From contig CAVPBX010000009.1 of NCBI GenBank assembly GCA_963702305.1, forward strand, positions 1-64,000: 64,000 nt of DNA, given 5' to 3'. The position numbers were made by a program, and so were the translations under genes. The first letter of the stretch is position 1; each line of letters starts with the position of its first letter. Below are positions 47,764-55,602 of this stretch, one piece after another. The notes under the pieces were generated by a model. The model made no database searches. It was not told where the DNA came from and saw nothing but the letters and a program-made list of their open reading frames with translations. The stretch is from PALSA-693 sp963702305 (GTDB lineage: Bacteria; Actinomycetota; Acidimicrobiia; Acidimicrobiales; Palsa-688).

Positions 47764-49043
47764 TCAGTGGGCGCCGAGCGCCCGCAGTCGCCGCTCCAGC
47801 TCGGCCCGCTCCACCTCGTTGGCGCTGAGGGCGATGGCCCGGCGGTAGGCGCCGGCCGCGCCGGTCAAGTTGCCCGCCCGGCGCAGCAGGTCCGCGTGGG
47901 CGGCGTGCAGCGGCTGGTAGCGCTCCAGGGCGGGATCGCCGAGCAATGGCTCCAGCAACGCCAGCCCGGCCTCGGAGCCGTCGGCAAAGCCCACCGCCGC
48001 GGCCCGGTTGACCTCGACGACGGGCGACGGGCTGACCTGGGACAGGGCGCCGTACAGCTGGGCGATCTGGGTCCAGTCGGTGGCATCCGCGTCCGAGGCC
48101 TGGATGTGCAGGGCGGTGATGGCGGCCTGCAGCTGGTACGGCCCCGGTCGCCGCAGCTCCAGGGCCCGCTCCAGCGCCTCCAGCCCCTCGCGGATGCGGG
48201 CCCGGTCCCAGAGCGTCCGGTCCTGCTCCGGCAGCGTCATGTACCGCCCGGCGTCGTCGACCCGGGCGGTGCGACGGGCATCGTGCAACAGCATCAAGGC
48301 CAGCAACCCCCACACCTCGGCGTCACCGGGCATCATCTGGCCGAGGGTGCGCTGCAGGCGGATGGCCTCCAGGCACAGTTCCTCACGCACCAGCCGATCC
48401 CCCTCGCTGGCCGCGTAGCCCTCGTTGAAGATCAGGTAGACGACCTTCAGCACCCCGCGCAGCCGGTCCGGGAGGTCCTCGCCGGCCGGCACGGCGTAGG
48501 GAATGTGGGCGGACGCGATCTTGCGCTTGGCCCGCACGATCCGCTTGCCCATCGTCGGCTCGGTGACCAGAAAGGCCCGGGCGATCTCGCCCGTGGTCAA
48601 CCCGCCGAGGGTCCGCAGCGTCAGGGCCACCCGGGCCGGCAGGGCGAGGGCGGGGTGGCAGCAGGTGAAGATCAGCCGGAGCCGGTCGTCGACGATGGCG
48701 CTGGCCTCGGGCCGGTCCGGGTGTCCCTGCTCGTCGAGCCGCATCAGGTTGGCCAGTCGTGCGGTGCGGTCCGCCAGGGACTGATCCCGGCGCAGGCGAT
48801 CGATCGCCCGCCGGCGGGCCGCGACGGTGATCCACGCCCCCGGGCTGGCGGGCACACCGTCGCGCCGCCACGACGTGACCGCCGACGCGAACGCGTCCTG
48901 GACGACGTCCTCCGCCAACTGGAAGTCGCCGACCTGCCGGATCAACGTCGCCAGCACGCTGGCCCGCTCGTCGCGGAACGCCCCGGTGACGGCCGCCGCG
49001 ACCGGGTCCGCCCCGCGGGTACCCGGCCGCCGCGCCGCATCAT
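47764..49043 (-). CDS. ECF42-type RNA polymerase sigma factor with C-terminal TPR-like extension, frameshift near the start
   Basis: The open frame begins at 48957, but in-frame codons upstream (DPVAAAVTGAFRDERASVL) match the family N-terminus. They can be joined to the ATG at 49043/49040, overlapping the stop of the DGPF gene, by one base shift near 49000-49030. Region 2: QVGDFQLAEDVVQDAFASA; region 4: LTLRTLGGLTTGEIARAFLV. The long helical C-terminal domain (VVYLIFNEGYAASEGDRL to RAELERRLRALGAH) is diagnostic for ECF42. These sigma factors control adjacent DGPF genes. Confidence 0.88.
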
Positions 49044-49426
49044 GGCTGCGATGCCACCGCCGCGTCGGACGCGGCCAGGGCGCCCAGGTCCATCAAGGGC
49101 CGGACCTCGACCGACCCGTACCGGGCCAGCGGCACCCGCGCCGCCTCCTGCAGCGCCTCGTCGAGGTCCCGGCACTCCAGCAGGTAGAAGCCCGCGAGCA
49201 CCTCCTTGGTCACCGCGAAAGGACCGTCGGTGAGCTCGGTCTCGTCGTGGCGTACCCGCACCGTGGTGGCCGAAGCCGACGGGTGCAGGCGACCGGTGGC
49301 GACCAGCGATCCGGCTTCCTGCAGCCGCTCGTGCAGCTCCATCCACACCGGCATCTCGGCCTCGCGGGCCGTCATGGCCTCGGGGCCCGGCTCGTCGGCG
49401 TACAGCAACAGCATGTAGTTGGGCAT
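49040..49426 (-). CDS. DGPF/YCII-family protein, partner of ECF42 sigma
   Basis: 128 residues from ATG 49426 with GGAGGAGG upstream. YCII fold: NYMLLLYADEPGPEAMTARE, VRVRHDETELTDGPFAVTKE with the eponymous DGPF motif, and AGFYLLECRDLDEALQ. The stop overlaps the sigma factor start. The family is thought to be an effector or regulator of the ECF42 response; the chemistry is unknown. Confidence 0.92.
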   Translation of the reverse strand: MPNYMLLLYADEPGPEAMTAREAEMPVWMELHERLQEAGSLVATGRLHPSASATTVRVRHDETELTDGPFAVTKEVLAGFYLLECRDLDEALQEAARVPLARYGSVEVRPLMDLGALAASDAAVASQP

Positions 49427-49530
49427 CACGCCTCCTCCGTCACACCGGCCGCGCCAACCGCGGTCGGTTACTGGTACGACGCAGCCACTCCCGGAATTGG
49501 ACAACGAAATCGGAGGCATAATCGACGGCC

Positions 49531-50427
49531 GTGCGCATCGGCTACGTCCTGCCCAACAGCTGGGGTCTCGCCGATCCCCGCGACGACGTCGAACTCGCCG
49601 TCCGGGCCGAGCAACTCGGCGCCGACTCGCTCTGGGTCAGCCATCACGTCATCCACACCGATTTCGTGGCCGCGCGGCTCGGCACGGGCAACTACTACGA
49701 CCCGCTCATCTCTCTCACCGCGGCCGCCATGGCCACCCGCCGGGTCCGCCTCGGGACCAGCGTCCTGGTCCTCGGCTACCTCAATCCCTTCGTCACCGCC
49801 AAACAGCTGGCCACCATCGACTGGCTCAGCCACGGCCGGGTCGACGTCGGGGTCGGCGTCGGCGGACTGCAAGCCGAGTTCGACGCCACCAAGGTGGTGC
49901 CGTTCGCGGATCGGGGCCGGTACGCCGACGAGTTCATCGACGTCATGAAGCTGCTGTGGTCCCCCGGGAAGAGCGACTTCCACGGGGAGTTCTTCTCGTT
50001 TGCAGACGTGGAGGCCTACCCCGGCCCCTACCGGGCCGGCGGGCTGCCGATCCTGGTCGGCGGCAACGGCTCACGCGCCCTGCGCCGGGCGGCCGTCCGC
50101 GGGGACGGCTGGCAGGGCACCGGGACCGAACCGGGCGACGCCGAACGGGTGCGCCGCCAACTGGCCGACGAGCTCGCCGCGGGCGGGCGGAGCGCGGCGG
50201 GGTTCCCGGTGCAGGTCCGGCTCCACGTCGACCCGGCCGATCTCGATCCGGGTGCCTGGCGCGACCGGGTGGGCGCCTACGCCGCCGTGGGGGTGACCGA
50301 CCTGGCCCTGGCTCCGCAGACCCGCGACCGGGATGCCCACCGCCGGTGGTTGGAGGCGGTGCTCCCCGTTCTCGGCGACGGCCCCGGTGCGGGTCCGCCG
50401 GCAGACCCACGATCGAGGGTGCCATGA
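49531..50427 (+). CDS. LLM-class (luciferase-like, F420/FMN-dependent) oxidoreductase
   Basis: 298 residues from GTG 49531. TIM-barrel of the luciferase family: RIGYVLPNSWGLADPRDDV, EQLGADSLWVSHHVIHTD, LGTSVLVLGYLNPFVTAKQL, VDVGVGVGGLQAEFDATKV and GGLPILVGGNGSRALRRAAV. The last segments match the F420-dependent glucose-6-phosphate dehydrogenase/TIGR03619-like branch. Uses F420 or flavin to transfer hydride to an unknown substrate. Confidence 0.9.
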   Translation: MRIGYVLPNSWGLADPRDDVELAVRAEQLGADSLWVSHHVIHTDFVAARLGTGNYYDPLISLTAAAMATRRVRLGTSVLVLGYLNPFVTAKQLATIDWLSHGRVDVGVGVGGLQAEFDATKVVPFADRGRYADEFIDVMKLLWSPGKSDFHGEFFSFADVEAYPGPYRAGGLPILVGGNGSRALRRAAVRGDGWQGTGTEPGDAERVRRQLADELAAGGRSAAGFPVQVRLHVDPADLDPGAWRDRVGAYAAVGVTDLALAPQTRDRDAHRRWLEAVLPVLGDGPGAGPPADPRSRVP

Positions 50428-50436
50428 TCGGGGGTA

Positions 50437-51021
50437 ATGGCCCCATCCCGGCCGGACATCGTCTCCAATGAGGACCTGCCCCCGTATCTGACCGAACCGC
50501 CTTCGACCACGGGATGGGATTTCCGCCAGCTGCTCGACGGCTTTCTGAGAGTGCGGCAGGCCGTCACCGCGGCGCCGCGGGCGCCGGCGCCCCGGCCTCC
50601 AGGCAGCCCGCCGGTGCCCTTCGGCGGCCGCACCCCGATGGTGTCCCCCGTCTTCGCCCGGATGGTCCCCCTCCCCCGCGACGGGCTGGCGGCCGCCCTG
50701 GACGCCTGGTGGGCGGCGGAGGCCAAGACCGGTGCGGTCATCGTGCAGCGCCGGCTGCGGCTCGAAGCGCCGGAGGGGGACGCGTCCGTGGGCTGGACGC
50801 TGCGCGGCCGTCTGCGCCGGCTGACGACACTGCACTGGGTGCCCGTCACGCTGGAGCTGTGGCCGACGCTGGACGACTTCACCATCGTGACCATGACGCC
50901 GCGGGTGCGCATCCACACCTCCAGCCGGTATTTTCGGGTCGGCCACGCCACCTTGGACCGGCTGTGCGACGACCTGGCCGACGTCTCGGCGCGAGTCCGC
51001 CTGGCGCCGCGGCGGCCCTAG
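50437..51021 (+). CDS. Hypothetical protein
   Basis: 194 residues starting at ATG 50437. The N-terminal part is Pro/Ala-rich (residues 40-65) and the C-terminal half is predicted beta-rich (VIVQRRLRLEAPEG, GWTLRGRLRRLTTLHWVPVT, DFTIVTMTPRVRIHTSSRYF). No family recognised. It sits 9 bp after the LLM oxidoreductase, so cotranscription is likely. Its end overlaps that of the convergent MerR gene by four bases. Confidence 0.7.
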   Translation: MAPSRPDIVSNEDLPPYLTEPPSTTGWDFRQLLDGFLRVRQAVTAAPRAPAPRPPGSPPVPFGGRTPMVSPVFARMVPLPRDGLAAALDAWWAAEAKTGAVIVQRRLRLEAPEGDASVGWTLRGRLRRLTTLHWVPVTLELWPTLDDFTIVTMTPRVRIHTSSRYFRVGHATLDRLCDDLADVSARVRLAPRRP

Positions 51022-51836
51022 CCGGCAGTCGTTCGGAACACCGGCCAACCGATCTCCGTGCGCCACTCCCGGCTGTCGTCGGTGTCGCGCGGCCCGACCA
51101 GGTAGGTCTCGTGGACCGGTCCGGCCACCGCGAGAGCATGTTGGGCGACGTAGGTGCCGAGTGCCCCATAGGAGACATCGATGTCGTCGTGGGCGCCGCG
51201 GTGGACGGTGACCGCCAGCTCGCCCGCCGGGACGACCAGCGGCTGCACCCGACCATGACTGGGGGGGTCGGCCACTGGGAGGTAGACGGCCACGTTGCCG
51301 CGTTCCTCGGTGAACAACTCGTTGTCGTACAGGCCCGCCAGGGGCCCGGTCACCCGCAGCCCGAGCGCGGCGACGGTCTGGTCCAGCTCCGCGGTCGCCC
51401 CGTCGTACCAGCCCAGGACTTGGCGCAGATCGACCACGGCTCGCACGGCGGCCACCGTGGTCGCCGCCACTCGGCGGTGTTCCACCTGGATCGGGGGCGG
51501 ATCGGGTCGGAGCAGCCGCCGGAGGGCCGAAACGGCCGCGCGGGTCTGGTCCAGCTGATCTTCGAGGCGGGCCAGATGGTGGGTGATGAGGTCGGCGCGG
51601 GCCTGGGGGTCCGTGGTGCTGAGCACGTCGGCGACCTCTCGAACCGGCATGCCGAGCTCACGGAACCGGTGGATCACTTGGGCTGCCGGCACCTGGTCGA
51701 CGGCGTAGTACCGGTAGCCGGTCTGGGGGTCGACCGCGGCCGGCTCGAGCAGGCCCGCCTCGTGGTAGCGGCGCAAGGTCTTGATGCTGAGGTGCGTGAT
51801 CTGCGAGAAGGCCCCGATGGTCAACGTCGCCGCCAC
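51018..51836 (-). CDS. MerR-family regulator with GyrI-like effector domain (BmrR/TipA-like)
   Basis: 272 residues. The N-terminal MerR HTH has LTIGAFSQITHLSIKTLRRY and GYRYYAVDQVPAAQVIHRFRELGMPV, followed by a coiled dimerisation helix (LARLEDQLDQTRAAVSALRR). The C-terminal half (about 120-270) resembles a GyrI-like/BmrR effector-binding domain (IQVEHRRVAATTVAAVRAVV, GNVAVYLPVADPPS, VHETYLVGPRDTDD). Likely a multidrug or small-molecule sensor. The promoter suggests autoregulation and control of the divergent SnoaL-like gene. Confidence 0.88.
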   Translation of the reverse strand: MAATLTIGAFSQITHLSIKTLRRYHEAGLLEPAAVDPQTGYRYYAVDQVPAAQVIHRFRELGMPVREVADVLSTTDPQARADLITHHLARLEDQLDQTRAAVSALRRLLRPDPPPIQVEHRRVAATTVAAVRAVVDLRQVLGWYDGATAELDQTVAALGLRVTGPLAGLYDNELFTEERGNVAVYLPVADPPSHGRVQPLVVPAGELAVTVHRGAHDDIDVSYGALGTYVAQHALAVAGPVHETYLVGPRDTDDSREWRTEIGWPVFRTTAG

Positions 51837-51842
51837 CCTTCC

Positions 51843-51873
51843 AGTGTGAACCCTCCCTGCGGGGGAGAGTCAA
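51843..51873 (-). promoter_or_regulatory. MerR-type promoter of the BmrR-like gene
   Basis: TTGACT (51873-51868), 19 bp, CACACT (51848-51843) on the minus strand, with the dyad CTCCC-CCGCA-GGGAG inside the spacer. The start codon at 51836 is where transcription should begin, so the message is probably leaderless. Confidence 0.6.
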
Positions 51874-51901
51874 GGCCACCCCGGATAGGTCGAACCACCG
51901 C

Positions 51902-51932
51902 TTGACTCTCCCTCCGAGGGAGCCTCCAGGGT
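51902..51932 (+). promoter_or_regulatory. MerR-type promoter of the SnoaL-like gene
   Basis: TTGACT (51902-51907), 19 bp, CAGGGT (51927-51932), with the dyad CTCCCT-CCG-AGGGAG in the spacer. It matches the operator of the divergent BmrR-like gene (shared core TTGACTCTCCC-N-AGGGAG), so both are probably bound by the same protein. Confidence 0.6.
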
Positions 51933-51960
51933 GGAGGTGCTACCTACCCAAGGAGGTCCC

Positions 51961-52335
51961 ATGACGTTCGACGCACTCCCGGCCCCCGTCCAGGGCTACA
52001 TCACCTCCAGCAACGCCTTCGACGCCGACACCCTGATCGGCTGGTTCGCGGAGGATGCCGTTGTCAACGACGCCCGCCGCGAGTTCTGGGGGACCGCCGC
52101 CATCAGGCGCTGGCTGGACCGTGAAGTCATCGGGGACAAGGTGACCATGGACGTCGTCGCCGCCAGCGACCATCGCGGCGACGTGGTGGTGCAAGCCGTC
52201 ATGGATGGCGAGTACGACAAGACCGGCCTGCCCGACCCGCTCATCCTGAGCCACTACTTCAGTGTCCGAGACGACCGGATCGTGGGGCTGATCATCATCC
52301 ACAACGAGCCCACCCCGTCCTGGGCCGACGGCTGA
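51961..52335 (+). CDS. SnoaL/NTF2-like protein
   Basis: 124 residues, ATG 51961 with AAGGAGG upstream. The cone-shaped NTF2-like fold is suggested by YITSSNAFDADTLIGWFAED, VVNDARREFWGTAAIRRWLD and LSHYFSVRDDRIVGLIIIHN. May be a small isomerase/hydrolase or ligand-binding protein induced through the MerR regulator. Confidence 0.85.
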   Translation: MTFDALPAPVQGYITSSNAFDADTLIGWFAEDAVVNDARREFWGTAAIRRWLDREVIGDKVTMDVVAASDHRGDVVVQAVMDGEYDKTGLPDPLILSHYFSVRDDRIVGLIIIHNEPTPSWADG

Positions 52336-52353
52336 GCACAACCGGCCGGCCGC

Positions 52354-53202
52354 TCAGGCGCTCTTGCGGGCGGCCGCCTTCTTGGCCGGCTTCGGCTTCT
52401 TGGCCGCCGTTCCCCGCGTGGGCTTGCGGGCGGCGTCGAGGCTGGCCTCCAGGGCCGCCATCAGGTCCACCACCTTGGTCTTGGCGGCCGGGGCCTCCTC
52501 CACGATCACCTCCTGGCCTCGGGCCTGGCGCGTGATGAGGGCCTGGACGTCTTCGGTATAGGTGTCGCGGTAGGCCTCTGGCTTCCAGTCCGCGCTCATG
52601 GAATCGATGATCTCGGTCGCCAGCCGCAACTCCTTGGCCGCCGGCTTGGCGCCGGGGGCGGGCAAGGCGTCGAGCGACGACCGGGGGATCACTTCGTCGG
52701 CGAAGTGCATCGTCGACAAGGCGAGGGCGTGCTCGCGGGGCCGGACCGCGGCCAGATACTGCTTGTTGCGCATGACGACCATCCCGATCCCGACCTTGCC
52801 GCGGTCCTCCATGGCCGCCACCAGCAGCCGGTACGCCCGCGCCGCGCCCTCGCCGTCGGGTGCCAGCCAGTAGGTGCGGGCGTAGAAGACCGGATCGATC
52901 TGGGCCAGCTGGACGAAGTCACTGATGTCGATGGTCCGGGTCGTCCGGGGCCGGAGCTCGGCCAGCTGGTCGGGGTCGACGACAACCAACGTGCCCTTGT
53001 CCATCTCGTAACCCAGCTCGATGTCGTCGCCGGCCACTTCCTTGCCGGTTTTCTCGGCCACCTTCTCGTAGCGGATCCGCGAGCCGCTCGCTTTGTCGAC
53101 CTGGTGAAAGTGCACGGTGTGCTCGCGGACCGCGGCGTACACCTTCACCGGAACGTTGACGAGCCCGAAGCTGATGGACCCTGACCAGATCGCCCTTGGC
53201 AT
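52354..53202 (-). CDS. ku: Ku protein of bacterial non-homologous end joining
   Basis: 282 residues. N-terminal PRAIWSGSISFGLVNVPVKV and FHQVDKASGSRIRYEKVAEK are the hallmarks of bacterial Ku; LARTYWLAPD-like and VMRNKQYLAAVRP segments complete the core. The Lys/Ala-rich tail (RGTAAKKPKPAKKAAARKSA) is typical of actinobacterial Ku and helps bind DNA and recruit LigD. No ligD gene is in the window. Confidence 0.95.
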   Translation of the reverse strand: MPRAIWSGSISFGLVNVPVKVYAAVREHTVHFHQVDKASGSRIRYEKVAEKTGKEVAGDDIELGYEMDKGTLVVVDPDQLAELRPRTTRTIDISDFVQLAQIDPVFYARTYWLAPDGEGAARAYRLLVAAMEDRGKVGIGMVVMRNKQYLAAVRPREHALALSTMHFADEVIPRSSLDALPAPGAKPAAKELRLATEIIDSMSADWKPEAYRDTYTEDVQALITRQARGQEVIVEEAPAAKTKVVDLMAALEASLDAARKPTRGTAAKKPKPAKKAAARKSA

Positions 53203-53225
53203 GGCAGGTATCTACCCGCTGAGGG

Positions 53226-55455
53226 CTACCGCCACCACGGTCGGTGCCGCAAGCGGGCGAGCCGTCCTGCCGGTTCGATGATGGCGTCGTTATGGGCGCG
53301 GAGGTGACCGAGGTGGTAGGCGACGTCCAGAAGGCAACGATGGGCGTGAGCGTCACCGGCTCCGTCTTTTCCCACTCCTACCTCGGACCCGGTCAGGGCG
53401 CTCAGGTGGGGCGGTTCGGCCCAGGCGATATGGGTCGCCACCGTCCGGTACCAGGCCGTGAGGGCAGCCGCCTCACCATCGAGCCGTCTGCCGGTGGGGG
53501 TCACCGTCGCCGGCGGGACCAGGCCGGCAAGCGAGGCGGCCGTGAGGCGAAGGCGCAGGGCGGCGCCGACGAGGTGCCACAGGTCGTCCTTGGACACCCG
53601 CTTCGAACCTTGTTCAGTCAGGTAGCCGCGCAGGGCGTCGTCGAGGCGGACGGCCGCGCGACCGCCCCCACGCCCCCTTCCGGCGGTCCGGACCGGGTGC
53701 CGAGCGCCCAGCCGACCGCCTGGTCCAGGTACCCGGCGCCGGCCGTGAAGACATCGTGGAGGTCCGTGGCCACTACCGCCGACGCCCCTCTGGGCCACAG
53801 CAGCAGCCCCACCACCACGCTGACGGCGCACCCCACGGCGACGTCCTCGATCCGGGTCACACCGACCTTCCAGCCGACGGGGATCAGCAGGTTGTAGAGG
53901 ATCGACACCACCACGGTGAAGGCCGCTTGGCCGGTCACGAAGGAGGCCACGCCGGGCGCGTACGACGCCACCAGCACCGCGACGGGCAGGAGGGCCCACA
54001 GGACGGTGCTGTCGGTACCCACCCCGACGACGAGGGCGGCGCCGATGACGAATCCGATGGTCGTGCCGAGCACGGCCCGCAGGGCGGTGGCCCCAGTGGC
54101 GGTGGCATTGGTGCGCAGGACCGACAGCGTTCCCAACACCACCCAGAAGCCGTGCTGCACGTTGCTCAGGTCGGCCACCGCGACGGCCGCGGCCAGGGCC
54201 AAGGCCCCCCGGGCGCTGTTGCGCAGCCACACCGAGCGCAGGCTGGCGTGCCGCCCGACCAGCAGCGCCGCGCTGCGCGTGGCGCCGCCCAACGTTCGAG
54301 CCCGTCGTCGTCGTCACCGGCCTCGATGCCGAGCCAGCGCAGGCGCTGCTCCGCGACGATGTCCGGGCCCGCCCGCCGGGCGGCGATGAGGGTGTCGGCG
54401 CCGGCGGTGCGGACCGCGATGGCGACCGTCCGGGCGTGGAAGGCGCCGTGCACCACGTTCTCGAAGTCGGGCGTATCGGGCGGCAGCTGGTAGAGCGCGG
54501 CGTTGCGAGCGAGACGCAGGTCGTCCAGACGCGCCAGGTCCACGTCGCCGTCCCCGCGAGTCACCAGCCGGTCGACCGCCCGCAACGTCTCGGCCGCGCG
54601 GCGCAGCAGCTCCCGGTCGCCCGGTTCCATGGCGGCCAGCGCGGCGCCGTGGCCGACGGTGTCGCCCACCAGGACCACGGCCCATTCGAGGAGCTCCACG
54701 ACGTTGCTCATGGCCTGATCCGGGGTGGCCAGGCCGGTGGGCCGGAAGGGGGTCGCCGTGAAGGTGCCCCGGAGCGCTTCTTTGGCGGTCAGCGTCGCCT
54801 CCCGGCGGGCCGGGTCGGAGCTGCCGCTGGCGGCGGCGTCGAGCTCCTCGGCCAGGGCCCCGGCCAGGCCGCCGATCCCAGCCCGCAGGCGGTCGGCGGG
54901 CGGCTTGGGCGAGAACAGCAACACCGCCAACGTGCCCCCCACCGAGGCCAGCCACCATCCCGCCAGCCGGTCGGGGACCATCGAGATGGTGCCCGGCGAC
55001 GCGGCGGGAAGCACGTAGGCCAGGAGCGCGGCGGTGGCACCCGAGGCCGCGTTGGGGCCCACGACCCCGAAGAACAGCACCGCGAACGTCACCGCCAGGG
55101 TGACCACGGCGGCCACCGCGGTGGACGAGTTGACCGCGGTGCCGATGGTCAGCAGGACGCTGCCGGTCACGGCCAGCCCCAGGTGGGCGACCAGCTTGTC
55201 GCGGCGGGTGCCGCCGAACCCCGCCAGCACCAGGGTGGAAAACCCGCCGAAGGCGGCGAAGGTCGCCATCTGCAGATTGCCGACGACCTGGTAGCTGAGG
55301 GCGAACAACCCGGGCATGACCACCGCGGCCCGGACCGCTCGGTAGGCGGCGGCCTCGGACCATCGGCTGGCCAGGTCGTGGCGCCACTCGACGGGGTTGG
55401 GCGGTCGAAGGTAGCGCGCCCCGGCGGCCCGGACCGCAGTCGCCGTGCCGCTCAT
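53226..55455 (-). CDS. FUSC-family inner-membrane protein (aromatic-acid exporter type), two frameshifts
   Basis: About 740 residues. First frame from ATG 55455: AAYRAVRAAVVMPGLFALSY and LQMATFAAFGGFSTLVLAGF start six membrane helices, followed by a cytoplasmic domain. A shift near 54295 leads into ASLRSVWLRNSARGALALAAAV and SNVQHGFWVVLGTLSVLRTN, the FUSC signature and second membrane bundle. A second shift near 53640 leads to the C-terminal cytoplasmic tail (RLDDALRGYLTEQGSKRVSK) ending at 53226. The two-bundle topology matches YccS/AaeB-like exporters. Substrate unknown. Confidence 0.82.
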
Positions 55456-55563
55456 GCCGGGGAAGTGTAGGAGCGCGTCCTGTCGCCCGCGGCTTCCCCT
55501 GTTGGGCTGGGGCCATGGCGGGTAGAACGCCCACAGGGCGCCGGTGCCGGAGGAGGAAGCGCA

Positions 55564-55602
55564 ATGGCCAAGCAGCTGGACGGGATGACGGTGCCGGCCT
55601 GA
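55564..55602 (+). CDS. 12-codon leader ORF before the formate dehydrogenase gene
   Basis: ATG 55564 follows a near-perfect ribosome site (GGAGGAGGAA, 55549-55558) and encodes MAKQLDGMTVPA before a TGA that overlaps the ATG of the catalytic-subunit gene (TGATG). The main gene has no strong ribosome site of its own, so its translation would be coupled to this leader. Too short for domain evidence. Confidence 0.5.
   Translation: MAKQLDGMTVPA

Noticed and set aside
52354..53202. A complete NHEJ operon with Ku
   Set aside because: No ligD or polymerase-ligase gene lies on either side; the neighbours are a SnoaL-like gene and a FUSC transporter.
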